The position numbers and the translations under genes were made by a program. This document shows, in pieces, positions 1 to 5,875 of a DNA stretch of 8,198 bases. The notes beneath the pieces are model-generated. The model was not told the origin of the DNA, did no database searches, and saw only the letters and a list, made by a program, of their open reading frames with translations. Source of the stretch: Dialister sp. (GTDB taxonomy: Bacteria > Bacillota > Negativicutes > Veillonellales > Dialisteraceae); NCBI GenBank assembly GCA_022722495.1, contig JAIJLI010000072.1, positions 1 to 8,198 of the forward strand. Reading direction: 5' to 3'. Numbering within the stretch: position 1 is the stretch's first letter; every line of letters begins with the position of its first letter.

Positions 1-1
1 C

Positions 2-691
2 AATACCTCGGAGTATCAGCGAGTGCTCAGCAAGGCATTGAGCTATACTTCCGATAAGAACGCCATCGTTACCATCGGTATCAAGCCAAGCCGCCCAGAA
101 ACTGGTTATGGCTATATCGCTGCAGCAGAGCCAACATCCGTAGATGAAATCTACAAGGTTGAGGCTTTCAAGGAAAAGCCAAACCTGGAGACAGCCGAGC
201 AATATCTTGCTGCTGGCAATTACTATTGGAATGCCGGAATCTTCGTATGGAACATCGATACCATCAGCAAGGCTATCCGAACCTTTCAGCCAAACCTTGC
301 CAGCATCATGGACGAGATGGCACCTTCTTTCTATACCGAACAGGAGAAAGAGGTAGTAGGCAAGCTCTTCCCAACCTGCGAGAAGATCAGCATTGACTAT
401 GCCGTAATGGAGAAGTCGAAGGAAATCTATACCTTACCAGCCGAGTTCGGCTGGAGCGACTTAGGTAGCTGGGGCAGCCTCCGTACCCTGCTTCCACAAG
501 ACGAGGATGGCAATGCCAAGGTTGGCGAGGACATTCGCTTGTATGAATGCAAGAACTGCGTGGTTCATGCAGCCGATGAAAGCAAGGTGGTGGTTCAGGG
601 CTTGGATGGCTATATCGTAGCCGAGAAGAATGGACAACTGCTTGTTTGCTCTTTGAAAGAGGAACAGAGAATTAAGGAGTTTGGGAAATAA
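2..691 (+). CDS. manC: Mannose-1-phosphate guanylyltransferase, C-terminal part (5' end outside window)
   Basis: Makes GDP-mannose from mannose-1-phosphate and GTP in the cytoplasm, feeding GDP-mannose/GDP-fucose-dependent capsule, LPS and protein glycosylation. The frame is open from base 2, so the N-terminal GTP-binding part, including the expected GxGxRxxP loop, lies outside the window. Visible family motifs, in order, are the ETGYGYI segment near nt 90-120, the FKEKP motif with its catalytic lysine (nt 167-181), NAGIFVW (nt 230-250), IDYAVMEKS, and GWSDLGSW (nt 449-472). The protein ends about 70 residues after that with no phosphomannose-isomerase cupin domain, so it is the short single-function type. 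Base composition is more balanced than the AT-rich ATPase gene downstream, as expected for a resident gene. No clean intrinsic terminator is visible after the stop. The alternative, another sugar-phosphate nucleotidyltransferase, is unlikely given the motif set. Confidence 0.95.
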   Translation, partial: NTSEYQRVLSKALSYTSDKNAIVTIGIKPSRPETGYGYIAAAEPTSVDEIYKVEAFKEKPNLETAEQYLAAGNYYWNAGIFVWNIDTISKAIRTFQPNLASIMDEMAPSFYTEQEKEVVGKLFPTCEKISIDYAVMEKSKEIYTLPAEFGWSDLGSWGSLRTLLPQDEDGNAKVGEDIRLYECKNCVVHAADESKVVVQGLDGYIVAEKNGQLLVCSLKEEQRIKEFGK

Positions 692-772
692 ATGGAAATA
701 GCGGTGCAATCGGTACCATTGTATCGGCTTTTCCTACCGTTTGTTTTTCTTCTGTAAAGGTATTGTTCTAAA

Positions 773-946
773 ATCATCCCGTCCTTTTTTACCATTAAAG
801 AAGGCTCCACCTCTCATCTCGGTCTTCTCCCCTCAGGGAAGAAGAGGAAAACCGCCCTCCAGTGCTCAGAACCGCTACGCTATAAGGTTGGCGGACCAAT
901 CAAAGGTCTCGCCATATTGTGCGGGATGGGACCGCCTGGGGTAGGG
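773..946 (+). repeat. Dispersed repeat, copy A (about 175 bp)
   Basis: Aligns over its whole length with 5701-5875 and, at its right end, with 4793-4849. Shared blocks are a left edge ATCAYCCCGTCC, GGCTCCACC, CCCCTCAGGG, ACCGCCCTC, GTGCTC-GAACCGCT-CGCTATAAG, GTTGGCGGACC, ATCAAAGGTCT and GGGATGG-ACCGC. It holds no credible reading frame. The 67-codon frame across it (741-944) follows the repeat and resembles no family I know. The GGCGGACC and GGACCGCC blocks near the right end form an inverted pair, as in small non-autonomous elements or intergenic palindromes. No transposase or clear target duplication is visible. The rest of the 692-1062 gap is the manC-like remnant listed separately and about 80 bp (692-772) in which I see nothing definite. 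Confidence 0.8.
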
Positions 947-960
947 ATTCTCAATTGCTT

Positions 961-1031
961 GCTGATGTAAGGATGGTGGTAGTTTAAGGCTTGGTGGGCT
1001 ATATCGTAGCCAACAGGTAGAAAAATAGGAC
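961..1031 (+). pseudogene. Decayed duplicate of the manC 3' end
   Basis: This stretch aligns with manC at about 572-636. Both read roughly GCYGATG, then GGTGGTRGTT, then GGCTTGG, then an identical 15-base block GGCTATATCGTAGCC, ending near a shared AGGAC/TGGAC. Read in the manC frame it gives VVV-stop-GLVGYIVAN, a mutated version of the conserved VVVQGLDGYIVAE segment. It is far too short and broken to make protein. It lies on the far side of repeat copy A from the intact manC end, so the repeat and about 270 bp of sequence separate two copies of one gene end. The copy could come from a tandem duplication, a recombination event between manC alleles, or an insertion that brought its own manC tail. 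The identity is mine by eye; the 15-base exact block is the firmest part. Confidence 0.6.
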
Positions 1032-1062
1032 TAAATTGTCATTATACTAAAAGTTATAGCTT

Positions 1063-3378
1063 ATGTTAGAGAATATTTTAAGTTTAAAAGTTCAAGGAGG
1101 CTATTTCGTTAATGAAACTGATGACTTTCCTTTGTTCCAAAACACCATAAATATCTTGTATGGTAGAAATGGTAGTGGAAAATCTTCAATATCTCGAGCA
1201 ATTCGGGAATTCTCGAAGAATGGAGATGAAGACAGTGAGAATAGGAAATATACAGTTAGTTTCAATGCGGATATTGATAAGTCGTCAATCCATGTGTTTA
1301 ATGAAGATTTTGTTAAGGAAAAAGTTCTAGTTGACAGCGATGGTGTTGGTACGATAGTTATGCTTGGTAAACAAGTAGAGGTTGATGGTAAAATCGAAAC
1401 ACTCAAAAAAACGCAAGGAAAGCTGCATGATGAATATTCTAAGTTGTTAGAACTTAGGGATGATCTTAACAATTCAAGGAATAATGCTTCACCTTTATCT
1501 TGTAGAAAAACTCTAAAAGATGGTTTGAATGGGTGGGCAAGCATAGATTCTCATATAAAAAACACTAAAACAAATAGCAAGATAACTGCCGATGTGTTAA
1601 CTAGGTTATTCGGTTTAGGACATACAATAACGAAAGGTGAAACGTTGCCAAAATTGCAGCAAATATTCAAACATGATTTTGAATTGTATCAGTCGACGAA
1701 TAATGCTGTCAAACTCTTTTGGCCAAAGGAATCTTTTGAATTGCCTATATCTTCGCAGGAGATCCTAAATTTGCTTAATATACATATAGAAAAGCCTACT
1801 CTTACAGAGCGAGATAAAATCATTATTAGTATAGCTGAAGGAAAATACAGTAAGTATATAAATGAGGTAGATACCATTCTGGCAGATCCTGAACTTCATG
1901 TATGTCCTCTTTGCCAAAGAAATCTTTCTGATTCTGAAAAAAGTGATTTGCAATCGAGAATCCGTAAGTTCTTTAATAAAAGTGCAGAAGAATATAAGGA
2001 TCGCCTGTATAGTATCATGAATTCTATCAATAGTGTAGAACCTTCTCTGCCTAGTACTAATAATGATGCTTTTATAAATCAGATAGGAGCAATTATCGAA
2101 ACTGTACAAGTGCTCAATAGACATTTGGCAAATATAAGAACACAGATAGGCATAAAATTAGCTAATATTTATGCTGATACGCATATCGATTTTGATTTAG
2201 CTGAGTTTGATAAGGCTATATCTGATTATAATAAGGCTTGTGATAATTTATCAGTAGCAATTGAAAATTATAATAATGCAATAGATGAACGAGAAGCACT
2301 GAAGGATAAATTGATAGAGATTAATAATAAAATTGCTTTTTTGACTAACAAAGGTTTATTTGAGGCCTATTTCAAAGCACTGGCAATGCAAAGAGATAAT
2401 GAATCGAAAATATCGAATGTAGAAAAGCAAATCGAACATTATAGAAGTACAATTCTTAGTTTAGAGCAGGAAAAGAAGCAGGTAAAAATTGCCTTAAACT
2501 TTATCAATCAAGCTTTGCGTTTTATCTTTTATGATAAGAATCGTCTCGTGTTGGTTGAAGGAGAAGGCTGTTATCGGTTAAAGTCTAAAGGTTACGAAGT
2601 AAAACCTAAAGATGTCTCTTTAGGTGAACGTAATATCATTGGATTGTGTTATTTCTTTGCGTCTCTATTTGAAGGTAAAAACGAGGATACCAAATATACA
2701 GATGAGATTCTTGCCGTAATTGATGACCCGATATCTAGTTTTGATTTTGAAAACAGAATTGGTGTAATCTCTTTTTTGAAGTGGCAATTGGCTAAAATGC
2801 ATAAGGGAAACTCGCATAGCAAGGCATTGGTCTTAACACATGACATACAAGTAGCATTGGATTTATTCAAAGTTAATGAACTCATTATTGATAAGAAACA
2901 AAAACTTATATTCTTGTCTGATCAAAAAATGCAGTTTGAGAACAGAAGTAATGTTTCTGAGTATAAACAATTGCTCCATGAGATTTTTGAATTCGCAAAA
3001 GATGGTAATGTGTCTGATGATAGTTTCACAATAGGTAATCAAATGAGAAAAGTTCTAGAAGCATATTTCTCATTTAACTATGCTAACGGTTATACTGATG
3101 AGGAATGTTTGGATACAGTATTGAAGGATTCTGATAAGAAAGAATATTTCAAGAATACAGTATTACGTCTTTTATTGAATGGAGAAAGTCATTCGAAAGA
3201 GCGTGTAAAGGCGATGAAATATAATTGTGAACTCGTTTCAGAAACAGAGAAACAACGAGTGGCAAGGGATGTTTTATGCTTGCTTTATTCTATAGATAGT
3301 AATCATTTGGAATTTATTTTGGGTAAAGACGCTTCTAGGCAAATAGAATCATGGTTGAAAGAAATTGAAGGGATATAA
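1063..3378 (+). CDS. RloC-like AAA (AAA_13) ATPase, probable anticodon nuclease
   Basis: A 771-aa cytoplasmic ABC/SMC-like ATPase. Seen in order: Walker A GRNGSGKSS (residues 34-42); an insert with a CPLC pair (C281, C284), as in zinc hooks; helical coiled-coil-like stretches around residues 380-475; ABC signature VSLGERN (518-524); Walker B ending in DDP with ISSFD (554-561); and H-loop LTHD (H593). Beyond the ATPase are R662 and E666 in an RxxxE arrangement and H710 in NGESHS. PrrC and RloC anticodon nucleases carry a catalytic Arg-Glu-His set in this place, and RloC differs from PrrC by its zinc hook and greater length, both matched here. I infer that it cleaves tRNA anticodons on phage infection or DNA damage and blocks translation. 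The Arg-to-His spacing (48) is longer than in E. coli PrrC. No type I restriction genes adjoin it. The gene is much more AT-rich than manC, suggesting transfer. ATG 1063 is the first start in frame; no strong Shine-Dalgarno precedes it. A generic AAA_13 ATPase is the alternative. Confidence 0.88.
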   Translation: MLENILSLKVQGGYFVNETDDFPLFQNTINILYGRNGSGKSSISRAIREFSKNGDEDSENRKYTVSFNADIDKSSIHVFNEDFVKEKVLVDSDGVGTIVMLGKQVEVDGKIETLKKTQGKLHDEYSKLLELRDDLNNSRNNASPLSCRKTLKDGLNGWASIDSHIKNTKTNSKITADVLTRLFGLGHTITKGETLPKLQQIFKHDFELYQSTNNAVKLFWPKESFELPISSQEILNLLNIHIEKPTLTERDKIIISIAEGKYSKYINEVDTILADPELHVCPLCQRNLSDSEKSDLQSRIRKFFNKSAEEYKDRLYSIMNSINSVEPSLPSTNNDAFINQIGAIIETVQVLNRHLANIRTQIGIKLANIYADTHIDFDLAEFDKAISDYNKACDNLSVAIENYNNAIDEREALKDKLIEINNKIAFLTNKGLFEAYFKALAMQRDNESKISNVEKQIEHYRSTILSLEQEKKQVKIALNFINQALRFIFYDKNRLVLVEGEGCYRLKSKGYEVKPKDVSLGERNIIGLCYFFASLFEGKNEDTKYTDEILAVIDDPISSFDFENRIGVISFLKWQLAKMHKGNSHSKALVLTHDIQVALDLFKVNELIIDKKQKLIFLSDQKMQFENRSNVSEYKQLLHEIFEFAKDGNVSDDSFTIGNQMRKVLEAYFSFNYANGYTDEECLDTVLKDSDKKEYFKNTVLRLLLNGESHSKERVKAMKYNCELVSETEKQRVARDVLCLLYSIDSNHLEFILGKDASRQIESWLKEIEGI

Positions 3379-3414
3379 AAAACTGGAGTTGCTACCTATC
3401 GGAAGCTACTCCAG
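3376..3414 (-). terminator. Rho-independent terminator of the minus-strand unit
   Basis: An 11-bp stem with one mismatch (3383-3393 with 3404-3414, arms CTGGAGTTGCT and AGCTACTCCAG) and a 10-nt loop. Read on the minus strand it is followed at once by six T (A-run at 3377-3382), the layout of an intrinsic terminator. Read on the plus strand there is no T-run after the stem. It therefore ends minus-strand transcription, and its T-run overlaps the last bases of the RloC-like gene. It may also stop the plus strand weakly. Confidence 0.75.
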
Positions 3415-3422
3415 CCAAGGAT

Positions 3423-3590
3423 TTAAAACTGAATGGTTGAATTAGGATATCTGCGATAATGCTCGCAGACATGTTCCTCTCTTCCATATCTAGTTCGTAC
3501 GTAAGAACGCACATGAACTAGTTGATCAGTCAATCCTCTGAGAATTGCTAATACAATGTTCATAAGAAAAAGATTAAAATTAAAAGGCAT
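3423..3590 (-). CDS. Small basic hypothetical protein (55 aa, or 46 aa from 3563)
   Basis: Not a family I can name with certainty. The frame could be read from 3662, but the promoter -7 box lies at 3633-3640, so the first usable ATGs are 3590 (55 aa) and 3563 (46 aa, starting MNIVLAILRGL). The protein has a short hydrophobic start followed by a tail rich in Arg, His and Tyr (VHVRSYVRTRYGREEHVCEH), with repeated V-R motifs. It is flanked exactly by a promoter upstream and an intrinsic terminator 9 bp downstream of its stop, so it is an independent unit antiparallel to the RloC-like gene. The same bases form strong RNA hairpins (3490-3521, 3450-3469), so the transcript could instead be a structured RNA with a chance reading frame. 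Confidence that the region is transcribed is higher than confidence that it is translated. Confidence 0.45.
   Translation of the reverse strand: MPFNFNLFLMNIVLAILRGLTDQLVHVRSYVRTRYGREEHVCEHYRRYPNSTIQF
3490..3521 (-). ncRNA. Strong hairpin inside the minus-strand transcript; possible structured small RNA
   Basis: A 32-nt hairpin. A 7-bp outer stem (CTAGTTC with GAACTAG) and a 6-bp inner stem (GTGCGT with ACGTAC, one G-U pair) are separated by a two-base bulge and closed by the loop TCTT. A second stem, TCTGCG with CGCAGA, lies at 3450-3455 and 3464-3469, and the terminator stem follows. Three stems in a transcript of about 245 nt with a clear promoter would fit a regulatory RNA. The hairpin also falls in the reading frame listed above, so either or both roles are possible. 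Confidence 0.4.
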
Positions 3591-3632
3591 TTTAAATCTT
3601 ATCTCATGAGATGTATTGGACGATTCCGAATG

Positions 3633-3664
3633 CAAAGATACTATTTTTTTGTGATTCTGCAAAA
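3633..3664 (-). promoter_or_regulatory. Bacteroidetes-type promoter, minus strand
   Basis: On the minus strand, TTTTG (3664-3660) is followed by a 19-nt spacer and then TATCTTTG (3640-3633) with CA after it. This matches the Bacteroidetes primary-sigma pattern of -33 TTG and -7 TAnnTTTG. Transcription would begin near 3626 and run toward the terminator at 3414-3376, giving an RNA of roughly 245 nt. Confidence 0.75.
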
Positions 3665-3715
3665 TTTTAGTTGTTTTTTTCTATAAACATAATAATTTAA
3701 TAAGGCGGATTCTTA

Positions 3716-4471
3716 ATGAAAACAGTTAAAGTTTTAAATATAGATATTCAGAATATTACTCGTCAGGGACTCTTGGAGAACTTGAAGGAGGGTGTTCTTG
3801 TGACTCCTAATCTTGATCATCTGATTAAACTTCAGAAGGATAAGGAGTTTTATGATGTGTATCAGAAGTCGGAATGGGTGGTGTGTGACAGTAAAATCCT
3901 CTACCTGTTCGGTAAGTTGTTGAAGACTCCAATCAAGGAAGCGATTCCGGGTTCCAGCTTCTTCACCTCTTATTATATGTATCATAAGGATGATGCTGAC
4001 TGCAAAATCTTCTTGCTTGGTGCCAAGGAGGGTATTGCTGCCAAGGCTATGGAACGTATCAATGAGAAGGTAGGTCGCCAGATGGTGGTTGGTGCTCATT
4101 CTCCTTCCTTTGGCTTCGAGAAGCATGAGGATGAATGTGAGGATTTGGTTCGCATCGTGAACGAGAGTGGTGCAAATGTACTGCTTGTTGGTGTGGGTGC
4201 GCCTAAGCAGGAGAAGTGGATTATGAAGTATCGTGATAAGATGCCGGGAGTAAAGGTATTTATGGCTCTGGGTGCTACCATCGACTTCGAGGCAGGAACA
4301 TTGAAACGTGCGCCTAAGATTTGGCAGAAGATTGGTATGGAATGGCTGTATCGTTGTATGAAGGAACCAAAGCGTCTCTTCAAGCGTTACTTTGTGGATG
4401 ATATGCAGTTCTTCTATTACTTCGGTAAGCAGCTCTTGGGTATATACAAGAATCCTTTCCGAAAAAAATAG
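3716..4471 (+). CDS. WecG/TagA/CpsF family glycosyltransferase (GT26)
   Basis: A 251-aa membrane-associated enzyme of the family that moves an N-acetylmannosamine-type sugar, or its uronic acid, from a UDP donor to undecaprenyl-diphospho-GlcNAc or a related lipid carrier in surface polysaccharide synthesis. Visible motifs are TPNLDHL (residues 30-36), CDSKI with the probable catalytic Asp58, PGSSF (78-82), the VGVGAPKQEKW nucleotide-sugar segment (158-168), GATIDFEAG (186-194), and the conserved C-terminal block EWLYRCMKEPKRLFKRY (209-225), which mediates membrane contact in TagA. Length matches the family, and no frameshift or missing key residue is seen. The first ATG in frame is used; AAGGCGGA at about 3701-3708 could serve as a ribosome site. 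It stands alone, with promoterless AT-rich sequence upstream apart from the divergent minus-strand promoter. Exact donor and acceptor cannot be read from the sequence. Confidence 0.95.
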   Translation: MKTVKVLNIDIQNITRQGLLENLKEGVLVTPNLDHLIKLQKDKEFYDVYQKSEWVVCDSKILYLFGKLLKTPIKEAIPGSSFFTSYYMYHKDDADCKIFLLGAKEGIAAKAMERINEKVGRQMVVGAHSPSFGFEKHEDECEDLVRIVNESGANVLLVGVGAPKQEKWIMKYRDKMPGVKVFMALGATIDFEAGTLKRAPKIWQKIGMEWLYRCMKEPKRLFKRYFVDDMQFFYYFGKQLLGIYKNPFRKK

Positions 4472-4473
4472 GA

Positions 4474-4566
4474 TTACTTTCTTCGGAAGAACTTACATAG
4501 CAAGGCTATCGGAAGGAGGATGATAGCTGCTATGTAGGATAATATGATGCGTATGGCTTGTTTCAT
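4474..4566 (-). CDS. Candidate small membrane peptide (30 aa)
   Basis: The reading frame runs from ATG 4566 to TAA 4474. The peptide is Lys-Gln at the start, one hydrophobic helix (IRIILSYIAAIILLPIALL), and a cationic tail KFFRRK, which is one predicted transmembrane segment with a positively charged end. Its stop lies 2 bp from the convergent glycosyltransferase stop. A well-formed promoter sits so close that the predicted transcript start falls at or next to the ATG, so the message would be leaderless or nearly so. Part of the frame (4496-4534) folds as a hairpin, CATAGC-GCTATC with GATAGC-GCTATG. The composition resembles small single-helix membrane proteins, including type I toxins, but I cannot assign a family. 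It could also be an antisense or non-coding transcript. Confidence 0.45.
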   Translation of the reverse strand: MKQAIRIILSYIAAIILLPIALLCKFFRRK

Positions 4567-4571
4567 GCGTG

Positions 4572-4603
4572 CAAAAGTACAACTTTATGTTGAAACAGCA
4601 AAA
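4572..4603 (-). promoter_or_regulatory. Bacteroidetes-type promoter, minus strand
   Basis: Minus-strand TTTTG (4603-4599), a 19-nt spacer, and TACTTTTG (4579-4572) followed by CA. The geometry is the same as the promoter at 3633-3664. It drives transcription toward the 30-aa frame and into the 3' end of the glycosyltransferase gene on the opposite strand. It overlaps the start of the broken nucleotidyltransferase gene, which reads the other way. Confidence 0.7.
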
Positions 4604-4790
4604 GATTTTCTTTGATTTCTTGCGATTCTGCATTGGTTCTGCCAAGGAAATGCCTGATTCTTTGAAGGAAGCGGATTGGAAGAAGTTATATGCTATTGCC
4701 AAGAAGCAAGGCCTGGTGGGTGTTCTCTCTGATGGTATCAAGAAACTTCCTGCGGAACATGTGAGGATAAAAAAGGAGCTGCTCCAATAG
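4587..4790 (+). pseudogene. 5' fragment of a nucleotidyltransferase-family gene (NTP_transf_5-like)
   Basis: The frame gives 67 residues starting MLKQQKIFFDFLRFCIGS. It continues with LKEADWKKLYAIAKKQGLVGVLSDGI, which I recognise as the N-terminal region of the uncharacterised nucleotidyltransferase family common beside polysaccharide genes in Bacteroidetes. Full members run to several hundred residues. Here the frame stops at 4788-4790, two bases before partial repeat copy B, so everything including the nucleotidyltransferase core is missing. ATG 4587 is preferred to an upstream GTG at 4569 because family homology begins at MLKQQK. A stable short protein is possible but no activity is expected. 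Family recognition is from memory of the N-terminal pattern. Confidence 0.65.
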
Positions 4791-4792
4791 AT

Positions 4793-4849
4793 GGCGGACC
4801 ATCAAAGATCTTTGCCAGTTTTTGTGGAATGGGACCGCCAGGGGAAGGA
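4793..4849 (+). repeat. Dispersed repeat, partial copy B (right end only)
   Basis: Matches the right-hand third of copies A and C: GCGGACC, ATCAAAG, TCT-TGCCAG, then GTGGAATGGGACCGCCAGGGG. The left two thirds of the element are absent. It begins exactly where the truncated nucleotidyltransferase frame ends, so the repeat edge coincides with the deletion point. Confidence 0.75.
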
Positions 4850-4957
4850 AGTCTATAGTTTAAAATCTACAGTATACATTATAGTTTACGATTTTCAATT
4901 AATATAATCTGGTTTACAGGTTGCTATTAATTGTAAACCATTAACTATTATTGGTTT
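4850..4957 (+). other. AT-rich spacer with tandem TATAGTTTA motifs and an inverted repeat
   Basis: Short degenerate units of the type TATAGTTTA/TACAGT recur, related to those at 5871-5915 and 6521-6565. At 4911-4918 and 4932-4939, GGTTTACA and TGTAAACC form an 8-bp inverted repeat with a 13-nt loop, just ahead of the cytidylyltransferase remnant. It could be an operator or simply part of the repeat family. No gene is seen here. Confidence 0.5.
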
Positions 4958-5190
4958 ATGGCAAAAAAAAGTTTTTGTAAGCGGGTGTTATGACCTGCTG
5001 CATTCCGGTCATGTGGAGTTTTTCCAGCAGGCATCACGGTATGGTGACCTGTATGTGGGTATCGGATCGGATGCTACTTATCTGGGGTATTAAGCATCGC
5101 AAGCCTATGTTTCCGCAGGAGGAAAGGCTATTCATGGTCAAGAATATCAAGGCGGTGAAGGATGCGTATATCAATGAGGGGAGCGGAGTT
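4958..5190 (+). pseudogene. HxGH nucleotidyltransferase (cytidylyl/adenylyltransferase-like) pseudogene
   Basis: Starting at ATG 4958 the protein should read MAKK, then VFVSGCYDLLHSGHVEFF, then YGDLYVGIGSDATYLGY, then KHRKPMFPQEERLFMVKNIKAVKDAYINEGSG. This is the classic start of a cytidylyltransferase-fold enzyme, with the catalytic HSGH motif near nt 5010-5021 and the KP..PQEER.FMV segment that follows. Two lesions break it. There is one extra A in the A-run at 4963-4970, and one extra T near 5091 that creates TAA at 5091-5093. After GSGV (near 5190) family resemblance stops, and the remaining half including the usual ISTT(K/R) motif is absent. Such enzymes activate glycerol, heptose or related phosphates for surface polymers. 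It is clearly non-functional. Confidence 0.8.
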
Positions 5191-5296
5191 TCAGAAGATA
5201 TGGCCGGTGAAGTTGCCGAAGATGGATCCGGAGATGCTCGCCCGACTGGTATTCTGCTTTGAGAACAATCCGGAGCGTCACGATGGTATCATCTCT
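5191..5296 (+). other. Unassigned coding-like fragment between two pseudogenes
   Basis: One frame is open here and continues into the permease remnant. It reads FQKIWPVKLPKMDPEML and then ARLVFCFENNPERHDG. It looks like real former coding sequence but matches neither the cytidylyltransferase before it nor the permease after it as far as I can tell. It may be a piece of a third gene caught between two deletion points. Confidence 0.35.
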
Positions 5297-5680
5297 GGTG
5301 CCTACTTTCTGATGGCGCTGCCTGCCGGATGGATTATCCGGAAGTGGGGCTACAGGAAGGGTGTGATAACCGGATTGGTGCTCTTCGGTATCGGTGCCCT
5401 GATGTTCGAAGCAGAATCAACAGTTTCTACTTCTTCGTTCTGTTGCTGTTTGTGATAGGATGCGGACTGACCTGTCTGGAAACGAGTGCGATTCATCAAT
5501 TCTTTATCGGCAGGTTGGTTGGTGGTGTCATCATGAATTATATCCAGCCAAGGCTGGTACGTAATCATGGGGTATATAGCGGATACTACGGGTAGTATGG
5601 CGATTGCCTTTCTCATACCGTTGGTATGTTATGGGGTGATTGGAGGGTATGCGTTATCGAAACGCCACGTTCCTCTTTAG
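5297..5680 (+). pseudogene. FucP-like sugar:H+ symporter (MFS) pseudogene, multiply deleted
   Basis: Three pieces of a fucose/glucose-galactose permease remain in order. The first is GAYFLMALPAGWIIRKWGYR with the following TGLVLFGIGALMF helix (5297-about 5408), the conserved loop and helices of the N-terminal half. A second, in another frame, reads FYFFVLLLFVIGCGLTCLET (about 5427-5490) and then IGRLVGGVIMNYIQPR (about 5505-5552), skipping the middle of the protein. The last (5570-5680) reads GYIADTTGSMAIAFLIPLVC and ends in a natural-looking C-terminus ALSKRHVPL-stop. Intact FucP-type proteins have roughly 400 or more residues and twelve helices; about 125 codons are left here in at least two frames. 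It cannot make a transporter. The loss of clean internal blocks suggests repeated deletion rather than point decay alone. Confidence 0.82.
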
Positions 5681-5700
5681 ATAAAAGGAGGATTTTTCGA

Positions 5701-5875
5701 ATCACCCCGTCCCTCTTTCCAAAGAGGGCTCCACCGCTTTCCCCAAGCCCCTTTCCCCTCAGGGGACAGGGGATGTAACCGCCCTCTGGTGCTCGGAACC
5801 GCTGCGCTATAAGGTTGGCGGACCATCAAAGGTCTTCGCCAGATTGTGCGGGATGGAACCGCATGGGGATAGCAG
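5701..5875 (+). repeat. Dispersed repeat, full copy C (about 175 bp)
   Basis: Best-kept copy of the element also at 773-946 and 4793-4849. It starts ATCACCCCGTCCC shortly after the permease pseudogene ends. It contains CCCTCTTTCCAAAGAGGG, a small perfect hairpin, and CCCCTCAGGGGACAGGGG, another palindrome. It continues ACCGCCCTC, CGCTGCGCTATAAG, GTTGGCGGACC and ATCAAAGGTCTTCGCC, to GGGATGGAACCGCATGGGG. No reading frame of note. Its right edge runs directly into the AT-rich promoter cassette. Confidence 0.82.

Noticed and set aside
741..944. 67-codon plus-strand frame in the gap after manC
   Set aside because: It follows the dispersed repeat, has a low-complexity Pro/Ser/Lys composition and has no promoter or ribosome site.
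1021..1062. Promoter for the RloC-like gene (TAAATTGT, TATACT)
   Set aside because: Neither box fits the Bacteroidetes pattern with proper spacing as well as the other promoters here; too weak to list.
1101..1544. 147-codon minus-strand frame inside the RloC-like gene
   Set aside because: It lies opposite a well-supported gene carrying the Walker A motif; the Ser/Leu-rich product is typical of an antisense shadow.
3450..3521. Hairpin-rich minus-strand RNA as a retron msr/msd
   Set aside because: No reverse transcriptase is encoded in the window and the flanking a1/a2 inverted repeat of a retron is not seen.
4496..4534. Hairpin after the glycosyltransferase as its intrinsic terminator
   Set aside because: The stem is good but no T-run follows on the plus strand, and the stem has internal mismatches.
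4963..4970. A-run at the start of the cytidylyltransferase remnant as a phase-variation switch
   Set aside because: A second frameshift near 5091 and loss of the 3' half mean that slippage in the A-run could not restore a working protein.
4990..5455. Two open frames (4990-5262, 5162-5455) read as genes in their own right
   Set aside because: Each begins in the middle of a recognisable family domain and runs across a frameshift or fusion point; they are pieces of pseudogenes.
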